Shown: piece by piece, positions 45,535 through 54,706 of the stretch
How positions within the stretch are numbered: the first letter of the stretch is position 1
How the letters are laid out: each line of letters starts with the position of its first letter
Source: Lysinibacter sp. HNR
GTDB lineage: Bacteria > Actinomycetota > Actinomycetes > Actinomycetales > Microbacteriaceae
NCBI RefSeq assembly: GCF_029760935.1
Contig: NZ_CP121684.1
Location: 62,001 to 126,000, forward strand
Reading direction: 5' to 3'
Length of the DNA stretch: 64,000 nt
Notes under the pieces: generated by a model
Seen by the model: the letters and a program-made list of their open reading frames with translations, nothing else
The model's database searches: none
Told to the model about the DNA's origin: nothing
Translations under genes and position numbers: made by a program

Positions 45535-46332
45535 ATGCACTATTACAACACGCCCCATGGAACTCTTGCCTACTACGACTCGGGGGAGCGAGATGGAGCA
45601 AACTTACCTCTCGTTTGCCTCCATGGTTTCTTCATGAATCACACAATATTCGCACCCCAAGCCGAAGCATTTTCGCATGAACATCGTGTTATCAGCATAG
45701 ATGCCTTCGGGCATGGAGATTCTGAACCCGGCCAGCTCGGGTACACCTTTTGGGACCAAGCTCAATATGTCGTGGAGCTCTTAGAGAGTTTGAACATTAA
45801 GAGAGCGATTTGGGTAGGGCATTCGCAAGGCGGATTTATTGCTCTCCGCGCAGCCCTACTTCACCCTGAAACGGTAGCGGGGCTGATCTTAATCGGCTCA
45901 GAACCATCAGCGTTGGAGCCCGAGGTTAAAGAAATGTACGTTAACCTCTTTTCCCATTGGTCAACTAGTGATGGGCCCCCTGATGCTGTCTTAGACGGAC
46001 TGGCAACGCAACTCTTGGGGCGCCCCGAATACTGGGGCACATGGCCGCAATCCTGGAAAAGTATCTCAGCAAGAGATCTTCAGCCCGCAATTGATTGCCT
46101 CCTCAATCGCGATGACCTTTCAGAACGCCTTCCGGAAATTACGGCTCCGGCACTGGTCATCGCGGGTACAGACGATCAAGCAATAACAGAGGATCGCACA
46201 AAAGCTTTAGCTAATGCGTTACTTGGCGCTGAGGGAGCACACCTTATCTCCGGGGCGGCACACGCGCCCCACCTTACTCATGCGGTACCAGTGAATGATT
46301 TGATGAGTAATTTTTCCCGTCTTCTCAAATAA
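45535..46332 (+). CDS. Alpha/beta hydrolase
   Basis: A 265-residue alpha/beta-hydrolase-fold protein: oxyanion-hole region 'LVCLHGFFMN', nucleophile elbow GHSQGG (Ser about residue 102), acid in 'VIAGTDDQA' and His in 'GAAHAPHLTH'. No signal peptide. Substrate unknown; the regulator in front suggests it is induced by a small lipophilic ligand. ATG 45535 has only a weak ribosome site. It lies in the same low-GC segment as the regulator, inside the pair of ~60-bp repeats. Confidence 0.88.
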   Translation: MHYYNTPHGTLAYYDSGERDGANLPLVCLHGFFMNHTIFAPQAEAFSHEHRVISIDAFGHGDSEPGQLGYTFWDQAQYVVELLESLNIKRAIWVGHSQGGFIALRAALLHPETVAGLILIGSEPSALEPEVKEMYVNLFSHWSTSDGPPDAVLDGLATQLLGRPEYWGTWPQSWKSISARDLQPAIDCLLNRDDLSERLPEITAPALVIAGTDDQAITEDRTKALANALLGAEGAHLISGAAHAPHLTHAVPVNDLMSNFSRLLK

Positions 46333-46436
46333 ATAGGCTCACCCTCAGAAAGATTTTCAATTGCATAAGTATTTATGACTTAAGCACAATGACACCAATC
46401 ACTGATGTATTCTCACCGTTTTGACAATAGGAATCT

Positions 46437-46498
46437 GCCCGATGCGCGGGAGGGGGTTCCGCATCCAAACCCTGTTGATGAATAAGTTACGAAACAAT
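46437..46498. repeat. About 60-bp dispersed repeat, copy B
   Basis: Partner of 43311-43372, same orientation. Marks the right end of the 3-kb islet. Confidence 0.75.
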
Positions 46499-46632
46499 TT
46501 TGTGGTTTTCTTTTGGGTGGTTTTATCGAGTGTTTACGCATAAAAATAGGAAAAAGGTTTCGTGTCGTTATGTAATGTGTTCAATCAGTGTGTTTGATAT
46601 GTGCTAGCGTCACTAACGTAACATCTCCAGGG

Positions 46633-46675
46633 GATCAGATGTGCGTCACTTCAGTGTGAACGCATCTGATCTTTT
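46633..46675 (+). terminator. Hairpin with T-run in the leader of the Cys/Asp-repeat gene
   Basis: GATCAGATG (46633-46641) pairs with CATCTGATC (46663-46671), followed by TTTT. It lies 300 bp behind the hydrolase and 34 bp before the next ATG, so it may be an attenuator rather than the hydrolase terminator. Confidence 0.6.
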
Positions 46676-46708
46676 AATGCCCCCCGATCCTTTTGAGGAG
46701 TACCCCCG

Positions 46709-47320
46709 ATGAAGTTTGTGCTTCGGTTTGCTGCTGCTGTTTTTATCGCGTCGGGGATGCTCCTCACCAGCAGTACCGCGGTTATTGCGGCGGAATCGGG
46801 TGTGAGCGATATCGATAATGACCGGATTCCTGACACGGTTGAACTGGCTGTGTGTGGCTCGTTAGCGTGTGCCACGGGCGAGGAAGACGCGGATGCGGAC
46901 GGTATCGCTGACTGGGTGGAGATCATGGCCTGCGGCAACGCGACGTGTGCCTCTGCGACAGCCGATACGGACAAAGACGGTATCCCCGATTTTGCGGAGA
47001 AACTCACCTGTGGCAATAACACGTGTGCGAAGGGTAAAGAAGACGCGGACGGTGACGGCATTGGTGACTGGATCGAGTTTGTGATCTGCGGAGACCGTAG
47101 CTGCGCCACCGGAGCAGAAGACTACAACGCAAACGGTATCTCCGACGCCGATGAACTTGCCGCGTGTGTGGTGGTTCCCGGCGGGAGCCTCGCCCTGACG
47201 GGTGTGTTTTGGGGGTTGATCGTTCTGCTTGCGCTGTTGTTTGTGGCACTGGGTGTGACGCTGCAGATTCGTCGTAAGCGCAAAGCCGCCGCGGCGAGTG
47301 TGGAAAGCCTCTCGCTGTGA
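46709..47320 (+). CDS. LAxTG-anchored protein with Cys-containing thrombospondin-3-like calcium repeats
   Basis: A 203-residue wall protein. Signal peptide at residues 1-30, then four ~33-residue repeats joining a TSP3/EF-hand-like loop (DIDNDRIPD, DADADGIAD, DTDKDGIPD, DADGDGIGD) to a Cys pair (CGSLACA, CGNATCA, CGNNTCA, CGDRSCA). Each repeat could bind Ca2+ and form one disulfide. LALTG (about residue 161), a membrane segment and a KR-rich tail follow. ATG start has a GAGGAG site. The stop overlaps the GTG from which the Rhs frame opens (GTGA), suggesting translational coupling and a linked role, perhaps as a wall-held partner of the Rhs protein. Confidence 0.82.
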   Translation: MKFVLRFAAAVFIASGMLLTSSTAVIAAESGVSDIDNDRIPDTVELAVCGSLACATGEEDADADGIADWVEIMACGNATCASATADTDKDGIPDFAEKLTCGNNTCAKGKEDADGDGIGDWIEFVICGDRSCATGAEDYNANGISDADELAACVVVPGGSLALTGVFWGLIVLLALLFVALGVTLQIRRKRKAAAASVESLSL

Positions 47321-50094
47321 ACCGGGCGCGGCATACCCGGGGCGGAGCACATGTGAACCCCGGGGGTAAGCGTACGGAGCAGGGTGTGGTGGGACAGGGT
47401 GCAGAGACCGGCCCCGGGGGTAAGTGTACGATGCGTGCTTCTTTGACGCGTGATTCCCTGCTGCGGCGGATAACTCTGCCCTTCGGCCTCAGGCGAGTGA
47501 GGCACGGTTTTGCTCGGGTAGGAAAGATCGCCCTGGTGGGCTCGGCAGTGTTGGGCTTGTCGCTTCAGCTGGGTGTTACTCCCGCGTTGGCAAGTCCTGC
47601 GGTGGTGCAGGCGTACGTGGCGGAGCAGAATCTTCGGGAGGTGCGTGAGGCTGCCGCCCGCGCCCAGATTGCCCCCGAGCGGGAAGAAGCGCCGGGCGAG
47701 GTGGTGGACACCCTCGCGCGAGGTCAGATCACCCCGGGTAAAGAATCCACCATTGGCGAACCCCGCAGCGGCGCGTCGGTATCCTTCTCCGGGTTTAAGA
47801 TCGAAGAAGAACTTGATGTGACGGTGTCGTCCCTGCCCGACCGGGCGGCCCGGACGGCCCGGTCAGAAACCGGTGGGGTTGTGGTGACTGACCCGATCGA
47901 TATCAGCGCGACCACGGATACTGGCGAGCAGGTGACGTCGTTTCCCGCGGAGGTGGAAACGGGCCGCGACAGTGAGGATGAACCCGAACGGGTAGTGAGT
48001 ATCGTCCCGGGTATCTCCCTGGATATTCCGGTGGAGAAAAAACGTATCACAGACCTGGATACCGGGTCACTCAAGATTTATACCCGGGAGGGTCTAGGCG
48101 CGGCGTGGAGTGTGATCCCGTCCTATTTCGATAAGGACACGCACAGTGTGAAGGGTGAGATCGATCACCTCTCTCAATTTGCCGTGATCGGGGAGAAGTT
48201 TGTGCCCCCACCGGGTCCGGTGATCGTGCTGGACCCGGATGATGATGTGGGTCACACGGAGGGCCCTAACGGTCCGATGACGGAGCTTCCGCAGAACATT
48301 CGTCTCGCGCAGGGTATGCGGGATGCGTTTGTGAATAGCTGTCGGGCGAACGTGGTGATTACCCGTGAGGATCCGGGGGTGCGATTTGTGTCACACGCGA
48401 CTCGTGCGGGGATCGCGGCCGCACAGAACCCGGCGTTGACAATCACGTTGGCGTTTGACGCGTTCCAGGGACGCCCCTGGGGTACTGAATCCTCGGGCGG
48501 ATCAAAGGTCTATCACCGCGGTGCGACTCTGAACGATCAGGCAGTGGCCGCGTTTATGGTGGATAACCTTCCCGCCTACACCAGCCGCCGAGCGTTGCAT
48601 ACCTCTTCAGTGAACTACCCCAATAGTGCGTTTGATAGGTTGCCGGGTGCGGTTGCTCATCTGGAAACTCTCTATATTGATCACAACTTTGATCGTCCCG
48701 TGATTGATAACGGGTTCCAGCACATCGTGAACGGTGCCTTTACAGGTGCGGGTAAGTACCTGGAATCGGTCGGTTTTGATTGCACGGATCCGGTGACGGG
48801 TGGGTGGCCTGCCCCTCCGAGTGATGCGGAAAAAGCGAAGTGGCGAAACCTGGGGTATCAGAACTATCTCATGTATGGGGCAGACCCGGTGTCGTTCTCG
48901 ACCGGTAACCTGATCGAGGACGAACCCATCTTTACCCTCACCGGGAGTGGTGGACAAGAACTCGACCTGACCCTGATTTATAACTCGCAGGACGGGCGGG
49001 AAAGCCGGGTGGGTGCCGGATGGTCCTTCGGCGTGGGTGCCCGGGCGCAACGCTTTGATGACGGATCCGTGATGGTTGTGCGCGGCGATGGTGCCTCGTT
49101 TGTGTTCACCTCCAACGGTGTCGGTGGATACATTGGCGAGAGTGGCCTGTATCAAACCCTGACCGAGAACGGTGATGGAAAGCTCACATTGACCGCGGTG
49201 GATGGCGAAAAATGGGTGTTTGACGCCGCCGATATTGAGGGCATCGGCGAATTGGTGCAGCACACCGACCGGCAGGGAAAGTCTTACACCCTCACCTACG
49301 CTGCTGGGAACCCGGATGTGCACCGGTTCGTGCCCCTGGCCAGTATCACGGATGGTTCCGGTCAGACCGTGACGGTAGGCAGTGACGGTTTAGGTCGTAT
49401 CTCCTCGTTCACCCACCCCGACGGTCGTACCTGGTCGCTGGGCTACAACGGTGCCGGGGATCTGGTATCGATTACGAACCCGGATGGTCGGGTACGTGGG
49501 TTTAGCTATGACGGTGCGCACCAGATGCTCACCGCGACCGACGCGTCCGGAGTGACATACCTGCGGAATGAGTTTGATGGTGAGGGCCGGGTGGTGCGTC
49601 AGCGGGACGCGGACAATAACCTGCGAACCTTCTCCTACGACCCCGGGGCGGGCACCACCACGTATGTGGACAACGAGGGTACCGAAACGCTTTTCCACTA
49701 CGACAGTAAATCGCGCATTACCGGCACGACAAACGCCGCGGGCAAACGCTCCTCCTACGTCTATGATGATCGTAACCAGGTCACGAAGCATACGGACGAG
49801 GTGGGAAACACCTGGGCGTACACCTACGACACCAGTGGAAACGTGACCACCGAAACCCTGCCCGATGGTTCGGTGGTGTCTTACACCTACACGCCCGCCG
49901 GGGATGTGGTGTCCGTGACAGACACGGGTGGCATGGGCGGTGCGCTACGCACCGAAACCTACGATGTTGACCCGTTGGGGTTGGTACGGGGAACCCATCT
50001 GCCGGATGGTTCTACGACCCGTAACGATTACGATGCCCTCGGAAACCTGACCCGCCTGGTGGATGAGGCGGGGAATGCCACCGTGATGACGTAA
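47317..50094 (+). CDS. Secreted Rhs/YD-repeat toxin, N-terminal part (split by frameshift)
   Basis: 925 codons. The frame opens at GTG 47317; ATG 47431 is a likely real start in front of the signal sequence ('GKIALVGSAVLGLSLQLG', cleavage near ALA-S). Domains: a beta-sandwich region (about 150-295); an Amidase_3-like domain (about 301-440) that has 'VIVLDPDDDVGH' in place of the usual DPGHGG and keeps a TEL glutamate; the DUF6531-type entry motif PVSFSTGN (about 525); then YD repeats from about 685. The frame ends at TAA 50092-50094; removing one A restores the ancestral reading straight into the following ORF. As it stands, this half lacks the toxin tip. Confidence 0.85.
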   Translation: MNRARHTRGGAHVNPGGKRTEQGVVGQGAETGPGGKCTMRASLTRDSLLRRITLPFGLRRVRHGFARVGKIALVGSAVLGLSLQLGVTPALASPAVVQAYVAEQNLREVREAAARAQIAPEREEAPGEVVDTLARGQITPGKESTIGEPRSGASVSFSGFKIEEELDVTVSSLPDRAARTARSETGGVVVTDPIDISATTDTGEQVTSFPAEVETGRDSEDEPERVVSIVPGISLDIPVEKKRITDLDTGSLKIYTREGLGAAWSVIPSYFDKDTHSVKGEIDHLSQFAVIGEKFVPPPGPVIVLDPDDDVGHTEGPNGPMTELPQNIRLAQGMRDAFVNSCRANVVITREDPGVRFVSHATRAGIAAAQNPALTITLAFDAFQGRPWGTESSGGSKVYHRGATLNDQAVAAFMVDNLPAYTSRRALHTSSVNYPNSAFDRLPGAVAHLETLYIDHNFDRPVIDNGFQHIVNGAFTGAGKYLESVGFDCTDPVTGGWPAPPSDAEKAKWRNLGYQNYLMYGADPVSFSTGNLIEDEPIFTLTGSGGQELDLTLIYNSQDGRESRVGAGWSFGVGARAQRFDDGSVMVVRGDGASFVFTSNGVGGYIGESGLYQTLTENGDGKLTLTAVDGEKWVFDAADIEGIGELVQHTDRQGKSYTLTYAAGNPDVHRFVPLASITDGSGQTVTVGSDGLGRISSFTHPDGRTWSLGYNGAGDLVSITNPDGRVRGFSYDGAHQMLTATDASGVTYLRNEFDGEGRVVRQRDADNNLRTFSYDPGAGTTTYVDNEGTETLFHYDSKSRITGTTNAAGKRSSYVYDDRNQVTKHTDEVGNTWAYTYDTSGNVTTETLPDGSVVSYTYTPAGDVVSVTDTGGMGGALRTETYDVDPLGLVRGTHLPDGSTTRNDYDALGNLTRLVDEAGNATVMT

Positions 50095-50095
50095 T

Positions 50096-53000
50096 GACGG
50101 TCGGGGAAACGTCCTCACCGTCACTGACCCGTTGGGTGCAACTACCTCCTATACGTACGACCTTGCCAACCGGGTCACGCAGGTGACTGACCCGAATGGC
50201 GGTGTGACGACGCTTCGGTGGGACGCGGGGGATCGCCTGGTGCAAACCACCGACGCGTTGGGTGCGGTCACCGGTTATGAGTATGACGTTCTTGACCGCC
50301 TTATTCGCACCACCGATGCTGTGGGTGCGGTGACGAACTACGAGTGGGATAACCTCTTTCGTCTGGTGACGGTTACCGCAGCGGACGGTGGAGTCACCGA
50401 GTACGAGTACAACGCTGAGGATGACCTGACCCAGGTCACCGACCCGAACGGTGCCACAACTCGGTTTGTGTTGGATGAGCTCTACCGTCCCAAAACGGTG
50501 GTTGATCCTAACGGCGGCGAGTGGTCTCGGGTGTATGACGAAGTGGGAAACGTGGTGGAAACCACCACCCCCACCGGGGCTACGACTCGGCTTACCTACG
50601 ACAAGAACGGTCGCCCCACGGTAACCACGGGCCCAACCGGTGCCGTATCGAAGGTGGAGTACGACTCTGTCGGACGAGTCACCTCGACGACGACCGGGTC
50701 AGGCGAGAGGGAAACCACCACGAAACTGACCTATGACCTACGGGACCGGGTGGTATCGACCACGAACCCGGACGGGAAAGAAGCCACACTGACCTATGAT
50801 GTGACGGGTAATGTGATCTCGTCCACGGATGAGGCGGGACGTACCTGGGAGTTTACATATGACGCGGTGGGGAATCTCACCGGGCAGATAGACCCTCTGG
50901 GCGGTGCCACCGTGTTTGAATACGATCCGGCCGGGAACCTGTTGTCGGTCGCGGACGAGATCGGGAGAATCACCACCTATGAGTATGACGCGGTAGGGAA
51001 CCTCGTATCCTCCGCCGATCCGCTCTCTCATGCAACGGTGTTTGAGCACGACGCTCTGGGGCGAGTGGTCGCAGAAATCGACGCGAACGGTAACACAAAA
51101 GCCACCGAGTACGACCCGACCGGGGCGGTCACAGCGATCGTGGACGGGCTAGGTGCCCGTACCGAGTTCGGGTATGACAAAACCGGTAACCAGACTTCAC
51201 GTACCGACGCCAGGGGGAACACCACCCGGTATGGGTATGATCCGGCCGGTCAACTCACCGAGGTTATTGAGGGCTATCTCGAGATCGCCCCGGCAGCAGA
51301 CGTGCCGGATGTGAACGTGACGACCCGATACGAGTGGACCCCGGACGGCCTCATGAGCGCCATGACCGACCCCACAGGAAATACCAAGTCTTTTGAGTAT
51401 GATCCGGACGGTCAACTGCTTCGCGAAACCAACCCGTTGGGTAAGTCCTGGGTTTACACCTACGATGACCTGGGCCGGGTTACTCAGGAAACCGACGCGA
51501 ACGGCAACACGAAACGGTACACGTATAACAGGGCTGGGGATATGATCCGGGTGGCGTATCCCGGACAAGACGTCACCTTCGAATACGACGCTGTAGGTCA
51601 ACCCATCGCGATGACCGACCCGTTAGGGGTTACCGGTTGGAAATACGATCCTCTCGGACGGGTCACAGAGCAGCTTGACCCGAACGGTTCTAAGCTTTCG
51701 TATACGTATAACGCTGCGAGTGAGTTGATGTCTTTGCGGATGCCTGCGGGTGAAGACATTGGGTATACCTACGATGCGGCTTCTCGCCCGGTGGCGCAGT
51801 CGTCACCGTGGGGTGATATCGCGTACGAGTGGGATGCGGCAGGTAACCTGAAGCAGGTCTTACGCTCTACTGGTGTGGCGAGTACGTATGTGTATGACGC
51901 GAATAATCGTCCCGTGCAGATAGGTCACACGACTCCTCTGCCTAATCCGGATGCGCAGCAGCCAGCTTCGGTGGAGGATTCCCCGCTTGTGCAGCGCGCC
52001 CCGGATGCTGCGTGTCTTCCGGCGAGTTCGTATCTGGGGAATCGTACGGTTCCGAAGACCCAAGGGATTCACTGTGTCAAAACCGCTGACTATCTCCAGG
52101 GGCGCACGACTCCGGAGATTGTGAGCCCGGTTGCTCAGGGCGAGGCGATTCTGTTTGACTACGCGTATGACGAGGTCGGGAACGTGGCCCAGGCTACCCG
52201 TACGATTGGGTTGCTTTCGGATAGTGCTCCGGCGGAAGAACTCGAGAGCGTGGACGAAGACGCCGCCACGGGCGGTGGTGGTGTGAGTGGTGCGAACCCT
52301 CGTCCTGGAACGGGTGCGAGCCCTGGTGGTGGTGTTCCTGCGCCGGATGAAGGTGTGGTTCCCAAGCGTCCCGCACCGTTAGAAGTACTGCCTGGTTCTC
52401 GGGCGGAATCGCACGAGTTCTCTTACGACGCGTTAGACCGGGTTGTGAAGGGTGTCTCTTCTACGGGGATAACATCCTCATACGGTTATGATCCTGCGGG
52501 AAACCGGGTCTCGGCTCGGGTGTCTGACCCGAAGGGTCAAACGGTTACGAAATCTCTGTTTAATCAGGCGCAGCAGCTTACCCGTTCTGTCACTACCGGC
52601 ACGGAAGGGTCTTCGTCAGTGGTGTACGGGTATGACGCTAACGGAAACCGTGTTTCCCAAGAGGGCACTGCTGGGGGCCGGATGGTGTTTGAGTACGGGG
52701 TGAATGATCAGCTCTCCCGGATAGTGTCGGGGGAGCGGGCAACAGAGTATTCGTATGATGGTTTGGGTCGGGAGCTCTCCCAAACCAGTGTCACCGGGTA
52801 TGGGTCGGTTACGACTGAGAGTGCCTGGTCGGGCACGTCGGTGGTGCAGCGTTCTAATACGGTTTCGGGTGTGACTGCTTTGGTGCGAGACGCGTTGGGA
52901 AACCTTGCGTTACAAGCGGGCGAGGACATTGACGCGAGGTGGGCGTTATTGGACGGGGTAGGATCCACTGTGGCTCAGGTTGTGGGTGGTTCTGTGACAG

Positions 53001-53902
53001 AGCTTGCAAACTATTCGCATTGGGGTTCTCAGGATTTCGAGTCTGTGGGGTGGGATGCTGCTGTGAACTTCACGGGTGAGACCACTGATGCTGGTTACGG
53101 GTTGAGTATGTATCTGTCGAGGACGTATGATCCGATGGCGGGGGTGTGGTTATCGCAGGATTCCTGGCGTGGGTTGTTGATGGAGCCTCAAACGGTAGCC
53201 CGGTATGGGTACGTCCTTAACAGTCCAACAACGTTGACGGATGAGTTAGGGTTCAAGCCGTTAGGAAAGTGTGATGGTCCGTGTCAACCCTCGAAACCTC
53301 CGGCGGGTAAGTATCTGTGTTATATCAACGGGAAGCCGTATGAGTGTAACGAGGCTGCGGGTACGAGCCGTCCGGTAAATCCGACGGTGACGCAGGGGTA
53401 TAAGAACCAGGTGGTGTATCAGGCGAGCGTGAGTAAACCGCAGGTAAAACCGAAACCTACGCCCTCTACGAGACCGCAGGCAAAGAGCCCATCGGGTAAT
53501 AACGCCTTTGTTGCTGAGACTCACTGTGCGGGTGCGGGGAAGTTTCAGCGGTGTCAGGAGCGTGGTTCTGCAGCTACGGGTGTTCCGTTTGCGTTGTTGT
53601 CCCACTACTTTTTTGGTGGCGGCGCAACCGTCTACTTAGACTGGGGCTACTTCAAGCGAGATAGGGCTTTTTATAATTGGGTTTATGCAAATCTGGCAGT
53701 TGGTCAAGCGAAGCAGTACACTCCTCTCGGAGATAACCTTTCGATGCATATGGCTATTGGTACATACACGATAACGAGAACGTCGCAGAATTGTTTTACT
53801 GTGTATTATTTATATAATTTTGATCCAGATAAGTGGACGAATGTTCCGTATCTTCCTCTTTATGTGGGGAACAAGTGGGGCTTGCGCGTTCTTTTGAGGT
53901 GA
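50096..53902 (+). CDS. Rhs/YD-repeat toxin, C-terminal part with variable toxin tip (no start of its own)
   Basis: Continues the preceding gene in the +1 frame; the first possible start is a TTG at 50132 inside a YD repeat, with no ribosome site. YD repeats run to about 53.05 kb, interrupted by a Gly/Pro-rich insert (about 52260-52380). The Rhs core motif 'YLSRTYDPMAGVWLSQD' ... 'RYGYVLNSPTTLTDELG' ends near 53250. The last ~217 residues are the variable tip: a Pro/Lys linker and a Cys/Tyr-rich region ('GGGATVYLDWGYFKRDRAFY') I cannot assign to a known toxin family. The candidate immunity gene begins 10 nt after the stop. Confidence 0.85.
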   Translation, partial: DGRGNVLTVTDPLGATTSYTYDLANRVTQVTDPNGGVTTLRWDAGDRLVQTTDALGAVTGYEYDVLDRLIRTTDAVGAVTNYEWDNLFRLVTVTAADGGVTEYEYNAEDDLTQVTDPNGATTRFVLDELYRPKTVVDPNGGEWSRVYDEVGNVVETTTPTGATTRLTYDKNGRPTVTTGPTGAVSKVEYDSVGRVTSTTTGSGERETTTKLTYDLRDRVVSTTNPDGKEATLTYDVTGNVISSTDEAGRTWEFTYDAVGNLTGQIDPLGGATVFEYDPAGNLLSVADEIGRITTYEYDAVGNLVSSADPLSHATVFEHDALGRVVAEIDANGNTKATEYDPTGAVTAIVDGLGARTEFGYDKTGNQTSRTDARGNTTRYGYDPAGQLTEVIEGYLEIAPAADVPDVNVTTRYEWTPDGLMSAMTDPTGNTKSFEYDPDGQLLRETNPLGKSWVYTYDDLGRVTQETDANGNTKRYTYNRAGDMIRVAYPGQDVTFEYDAVGQPIAMTDPLGVTGWKYDPLGRVTEQLDPNGSKLSYTYNAASELMSLRMPAGEDIGYTYDAASRPVAQSSPWGDIAYEWDAAGNLKQVLRSTGVASTYVYDANNRPVQIGHTTPLPNPDAQQPASVEDSPLVQRAPDAACLPASSYLGNRTVPKTQGIHCVKTADYLQGRTTPEIVSPVAQGEAILFDYAYDEVGNVAQATRTIGLLSDSAPAEELESVDEDAATGGGGVSGANPRPGTGASPGGGVPAPDEGVVPKRPAPLEVLPGSRAESHEFSYDALDRVVKGVSSTGITSSYGYDPAGNRVSARVSDPKGQTVTKSLFNQAQQLTRSVTTGTEGSSSVVYGYDANGNRVSQEGTAGGRMVFEYGVNDQLSRIVSGERATEYSYDGLGRELSQTSVTGYGSVTTESAWSGTSVVQRSNTVSGVTALVRDALGNLALQAGEDIDARWALLDGVGSTVAQVVGGSVTELANYSHWGSQDFESVGWDAAVNFTGETTDAGYGLSMYLSRTYDPMAGVWLSQDSWRGLLMEPQTVARYGYVLNSPTTLTDELGFKPLGKCDGPCQPSKPPAGKYLCYINGKPYECNEAAGTSRPVNPTVTQGYKNQVVYQASVSKPQVKPKPTPSTRPQAKSPSGNNAFVAETHCAGAGKFQRCQERGSAATGVPFALLSHYFFGGGATVYLDWGYFKRDRAFYNWVYANLAVGQAKQYTPLGDNLSMHMAIGTYTITRTSQNCFTVYYLYNFDPDKWTNVPYLPLYVGNKWGLRVLLR

Positions 53903-53912
53903 AGGCTACTGG

Positions 53913-54422
53913 GTGTTTTTGATGGGGCATGTTAGATTCAGGAAATTTTTAAGTTCTTGGAAGATGAAGTTTTTCGGGATTATTTTTTTGGTGGTTTTTC
54001 TTTCGATCAGCATCTTTGCTTTGTGGTTATCCGGTTACTCTGGGCGGTATCTTGCGGCGGTCTTAGCGCCTGGAATAAGTTTGGGTCAGTATGAGATTGT
54101 GGGCGGTGGTTCTTGGGGAGTGTTCAATGCTGCTGGCCATGTATTGATGCGAGTCGAGCCTGAAACTGTTCATCGCCTACTGGAGAGCAAGAAGGTTTTT
54201 ACAAATTGTGACACTGCGTTAGAGTGCCCGTCTCCTCTCTGGGCACCTAAAAACTATGTTCTTGAAAATGTATGGGACGACTTGGAAGGGCATGGCTTTT
54301 ACGTTCGGGATCAGTGGTTCTGCACGTATAAAGGAGAAGGCGGAACGCAAATTGCTGACCTTGATGTTATGTGTGTAAATGAGTCCGAAAATCTAGTATA
54401 TTTTGGTCGGTATTATTCTTAG
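53913..54422 (+). CDS. Candidate membrane-anchored immunity protein for the Rhs toxin
   Basis: A 169-residue protein with one N-terminal membrane segment ('FFGIIFLVVFLSISIFALWL', about 22-41) and a ~125-residue outer domain with Cys residues ('KVFTNCDTALECPSP', 'WFCTYKGEGG'). GTG 53913 or ATG 53922 may start it. Position just behind the toxin tip and lower GC are typical of immunity genes, and the membrane anchor suggests it meets the toxin at the cell envelope. Pieces of related genes are found at 54511-54542 and 56325-56387. No known Imm family recognised. Confidence 0.7.
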   Translation: MFLMGHVRFRKFLSSWKMKFFGIIFLVVFLSISIFALWLSGYSGRYLAAVLAPGISLGQYEIVGGGSWGVFNAAGHVLMRVEPETVHRLLESKKVFTNCDTALECPSPLWAPKNYVLENVWDDLEGHGFYVRDQWFCTYKGEGGTQIADLDVMCVNESENLVYFGRYYS

Positions 54423-54706
54423 AGCTTCCTACGTAAGTTCCCGGGCCGCTCCTAATAGCACTACGGGCAGCGTGAGCGCGGTGGTAGAGGCTGCAAAGCT
54501 CGGGTTGTGGCCAGTCAGAGCATTTGGTGTATTTTGGGCGTTTCCTCGTACGCGCCAGATTAACATAACAAAGTATTATTCAACTCTTTAAAAAACAACT
54601 CATAGTTATCAAAATTCACGCGAGTCTCCTATTGAAGAAAGACTAGTTATGCTGCTAGCTTTAACATCGCCAATTATATAGTTTCAATAATTTAGAAAGA
54701 AAACCA
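54423..54706. other. Intergenic region with an immunity-gene scrap
   Basis: It contains a 32-bp stretch (54511-54542) identical to 56345-56376, which itself belongs to a 3' fragment of an immunity-like gene. The last 120 bp are AT-rich, with promoter-like sequence for the following gene. Confidence 0.6.

Larger units (their letters stand above)
46333..46708. other. Intergenic region, 376 bp, repeat copy B and leader hairpin
   Basis: No gene. It contains the repeat copy at 46437-46498, then an AT-rich promoter-like stretch, and a hairpin at 46633-46671 in front of the Cys/Asp-repeat protein. Confidence 0.55.

Noticed and set aside
50080-50140. Programmed +1 frameshift at the Rhs split
   Set aside because: No known +1 stimulatory pattern (no internal Shine-Dalgarno-like element, no CTT-TGA type site). 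A single extra A explains it more simply.
49370-53050. Regular periodicity that could suggest a CRISPR-like array
   Set aside because: The period comes from degenerate YD protein repeats in an open frame; units differ in length and sequence.
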